Source: Marisa cornuarietis
Lineage: Eukaryota > Mollusca > Gastropoda > Architaenioglossa > Ampullariidae
Direction: 5' to 3'
NCBI GenBank assembly: GCA_004794655.1
Contig: SMMW01000576.1
Location: 434,001-498,000, forward strand
Length of the DNA stretch: 64,000 nt
Position numbers and translations under genes: made by a program. Every line of letters starts with the position of its first letter. The stretch's first letter is position 1. Under the pieces are notes generated by a model. It saw only the letters and a program-made list of their open reading frames with translations. It did not search any database and had not been told where the DNA came from. Below, in pieces: positions 62,950-64,000 of this stretch.

Positions 62950-63522
62950 AACTACGTTAAATATTAACACGATTGATATAGCTTTTGAACAAAATATCAT
63001 TTGGCAACACTGACGAATGCGAGTGAGCGAGCGAGAGGATTGTATTTTACTCCGATCCTGCAACTAAGGCAACATCACGGCATAGCAGAGTCATATGCGG
63101 AGAAAGAACAGCGTGCCCGATACGAGACCAGACCCTGGAAGAGCCAATCCTCACCGTATTCGTAAAAGGCACTAACTCTTGTGCCAGAGAGACAGAAATA
63201 GCAGTGGTGGAGTGCCAGGAGTGCTCACGTGCGCTTGTGACAAATCTTTCCATGTTATGTTTACTGATCAGGTGGAAAGAGTTTTAAAAAGAAAACGGTT
63301 TGCTTATCAATGCAGGTATCGGCGTAGACGACATGTTTCTGCTGATGTCCGCCTGGGGGGAGACTATTCACTTACAGGATCTGAGTGTACCAGACCGGGT
63401 TGGCATCACGTTTTCCAAGGCAGGCATTGGCATCACTATCACTTCTCTTACCGACTTTTTGGCATTTCTAATCGGGATTACGTCAGACTTCATTGTTGTC
63501 AGGCAGTTTTGTATATACACAG
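59465..63522 (+). CDS. Patched-domain (PTCHD3-like) membrane protein, 3' partial
   Basis: Six exons: 59465-59495, 60783-60996, 61220-61690, 62330-62459, 62667-62901 and 63316-63522, phases 1, 2, 2, 0, 1, 1, giving about 429 aa before the window edge. Family members are RND-type transporters with a sterol-sensing domain, acting in the plasma or internal membranes. Visible features: a first membrane segment at about 41-61 (HPVVFSVAPLIIFSLLSLGI), the following LEKENDTEYLYTP element typical of Patched-related proteins, a large extracellular loop (exons 3-4) with DLCAR and Cys residues, then the start of the sterol-sensing domain with YFGLTIVLMVVYSVLV, the Gly-rich membrane stretch of exon 5, GIGVDDMFLLMSAW at about 361-374 and SLTDFLAFLIG. 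The third-exon acceptor at 61220 is chosen because it restores the frame (IFR-ERER). The small first exon rests on phase and promoter-like context, and translation could instead begin at the Met at 60785. The exact paralogue cannot be decided. Confidence 0.87.
60049..60084. repeat. GT/GA microsatellite
   Basis: About nine GT units, followed directly by about nine GA units, within the first intron of the Patched-domain gene. Confidence 0.9.
60447..60714. repeat. Minisatellite, 52 bp unit, about five copies
   Basis: Units start at 60447, 60499, 60551, 60603 and 60655, and a degenerate sixth begins at 60707. Each unit begins GTAGG-like, then GACCTGCTGATGACCAACA, then ATTTTGACTGTA-like. The period is exact at 52 bp with roughly 15-25 percent divergence between units. 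It ends 70 bp before the 60783 exon. The long minus-strand frame 60368-60700 is produced by the repeat and is not a gene. Confidence 0.9.
61022..61046. repeat. Short ACGC tetranucleotide repeat
   Basis: GCACGCACGCACGCACGCAC in the intron just after the 60996 donor. Confidence 0.85.
61775..62040 (+). pseudogene. LINE ORF2 C-terminal fragment with GATT tail
   Basis: The translation QQRRWRWLGHVCRIG, then WRTIKKDPKSRGL in a shifted frame, matches the characteristic end of RTE/CR1-type LINE proteins (RRWRWLGHV-R, then W-R-T-E with G-W). It stops at GGACTGA near 62010 and is followed by a short (GATT)n tail (ATTGATTGATTGATCGATTG), typical of RTE-clade insertions. Frameshifts show it is dead. It lies in the intron between exons ending 61690 and starting 62330 of the Patched-domain gene, same orientation. 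Confidence 0.7.
62913..62947. repeat. GT microsatellite
   Basis: About 17 GT units beginning 11 bp after the donor of the 62901 exon in the Patched-domain gene. Its closeness to the splice site means length variation could affect splicing. Confidence 0.95.
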
Positions 63523-64000
63523 GTATGCTTCAAAGGTTGTCAAATTGTTCATTACTACCTCTGACCTTTAAGCAGAAATCAAGAACGTTATGTAAGGTTT
63601 TACTACTATGTTCATTGAAACTTCATCTGTATCCACAGCTGCTAGGACTAAAGTCGAAAATAAATCGTGCGGGTCATTTATGAAACTAAGACGAATCGGA
63701 CAGAACATATACTGGGGATGCGTGTTCATGTCTAAAGTCCAGAGAATTCGTTAATAGTGACTAGTGATAAATTCATTCTCTAACCTCTGACAATATTGAC
63801 TCAAGCTACAAATGGAAGCAGTCAGTCCAGAAAGGTAAAGATCAAATCTAATCAGATACTGCCATTCATTAAAAGCGTAACCAAATTAACACAATAAATG
63901 CATGTGTAAAAGAAAGTAGCACGAACATTTACGACCGGTTGGTGAGTATTCTGAATAGTGAACTGTGTACTTCTGAAAATCCGTACGGATTTAAACAAGT
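63523..64000 (+). other. Intron of the Patched-domain gene to the window edge
   Basis: Follows the donor GTATGC at 63523 in phase 1. No further exon is recognised before the end, so the rest of the sterol-sensing domain and the second half of the transporter lie to the right of the window. Confidence 0.6.

Overview
This is a eukaryotic, animal-type window. It is AT-rich, with intron-rich genes (GT-AG introns), CA/GT microsatellites, tRNA-derived SINE-like repeats, LINE fragments and small DNA transposons. The repeat types (ATT-tailed elements, cut-and-paste MITEs, a SINE whose tRNA-like head resembles molluscan SINEs) and the mix of bilaterian genes suggest a lophotrochozoan, most likely a gastropod mollusc. 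The organism is inferred, not proven. Gene models were built by hand from reading frame, splice consensus, intron phase and recognised protein families. The three complete multi-exon models all sum to a multiple of three.

Layout, left to right. (1) 109-1480, plus strand: the last four exons of eIF2D, a translation initiation factor; the gene starts before the window. (2) 4500-26466, plus: a homologue of the human C1orf87/CREF protein. Twelve exons (18520-26466) are well supported. A GC-rich putative first exon at 4796-4816 is joined only by compatible phase across a 13.7 kb repeat-filled intron. (3) 31445-45754, plus: a 28-exon homologue of SHOC1 (C9orf84/ZIP2/MZIP2), the XPF-like meiotic crossover protein, about 1796 aa. 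(4) 46259-53162, minus: RPF1, a Brix-domain 60S ribosome biogenesis factor, nine exons and 309 aa, converging tail-to-tail on SHOC1. (5) 53587-54771, plus: QTRT1, the catalytic subunit of eukaryotic tRNA-guanine transglycosylase, a single uninterrupted 394-codon exon, head-to-head with RPF1 across 424 bp. (6) 56660-56695, plus: a lone candidate first exon of an unidentified gene. (7) 59465-63522 and beyond, plus: the N-terminal half of a Patched-domain (PTCHD-type, sterol-sensing domain) membrane protein that runs off the right edge.

The genes do not form a pathway. eIF2D, RPF1 and QTRT1 are housekeeping genes of translation and ribosome or tRNA maturation. SHOC1 is meiotic, C1orf87 is an EF-hand-type protein of unclear role, and the Patched-domain gene encodes a membrane protein. 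The long gaps hold mobile-element debris: a minus-strand tRNA-derived SINE (2190-2395), a LINE reverse-transcriptase remnant (7040-7310), two copies of one palindromic foldback element (9497-9784 and 48239-48513), a 265 bp MITE (12158-12422), a Tc1-type transposase pseudogene inside SHOC1 (42450-43240), a DNA element with subterminal repeats inside RPF1 (51536-52243), a 52 bp minisatellite (60447-60714) and a LINE C-terminal fragment (61775-62040). I found no prokaryote-style system, CRISPR array or clearly novel multi-gene system.
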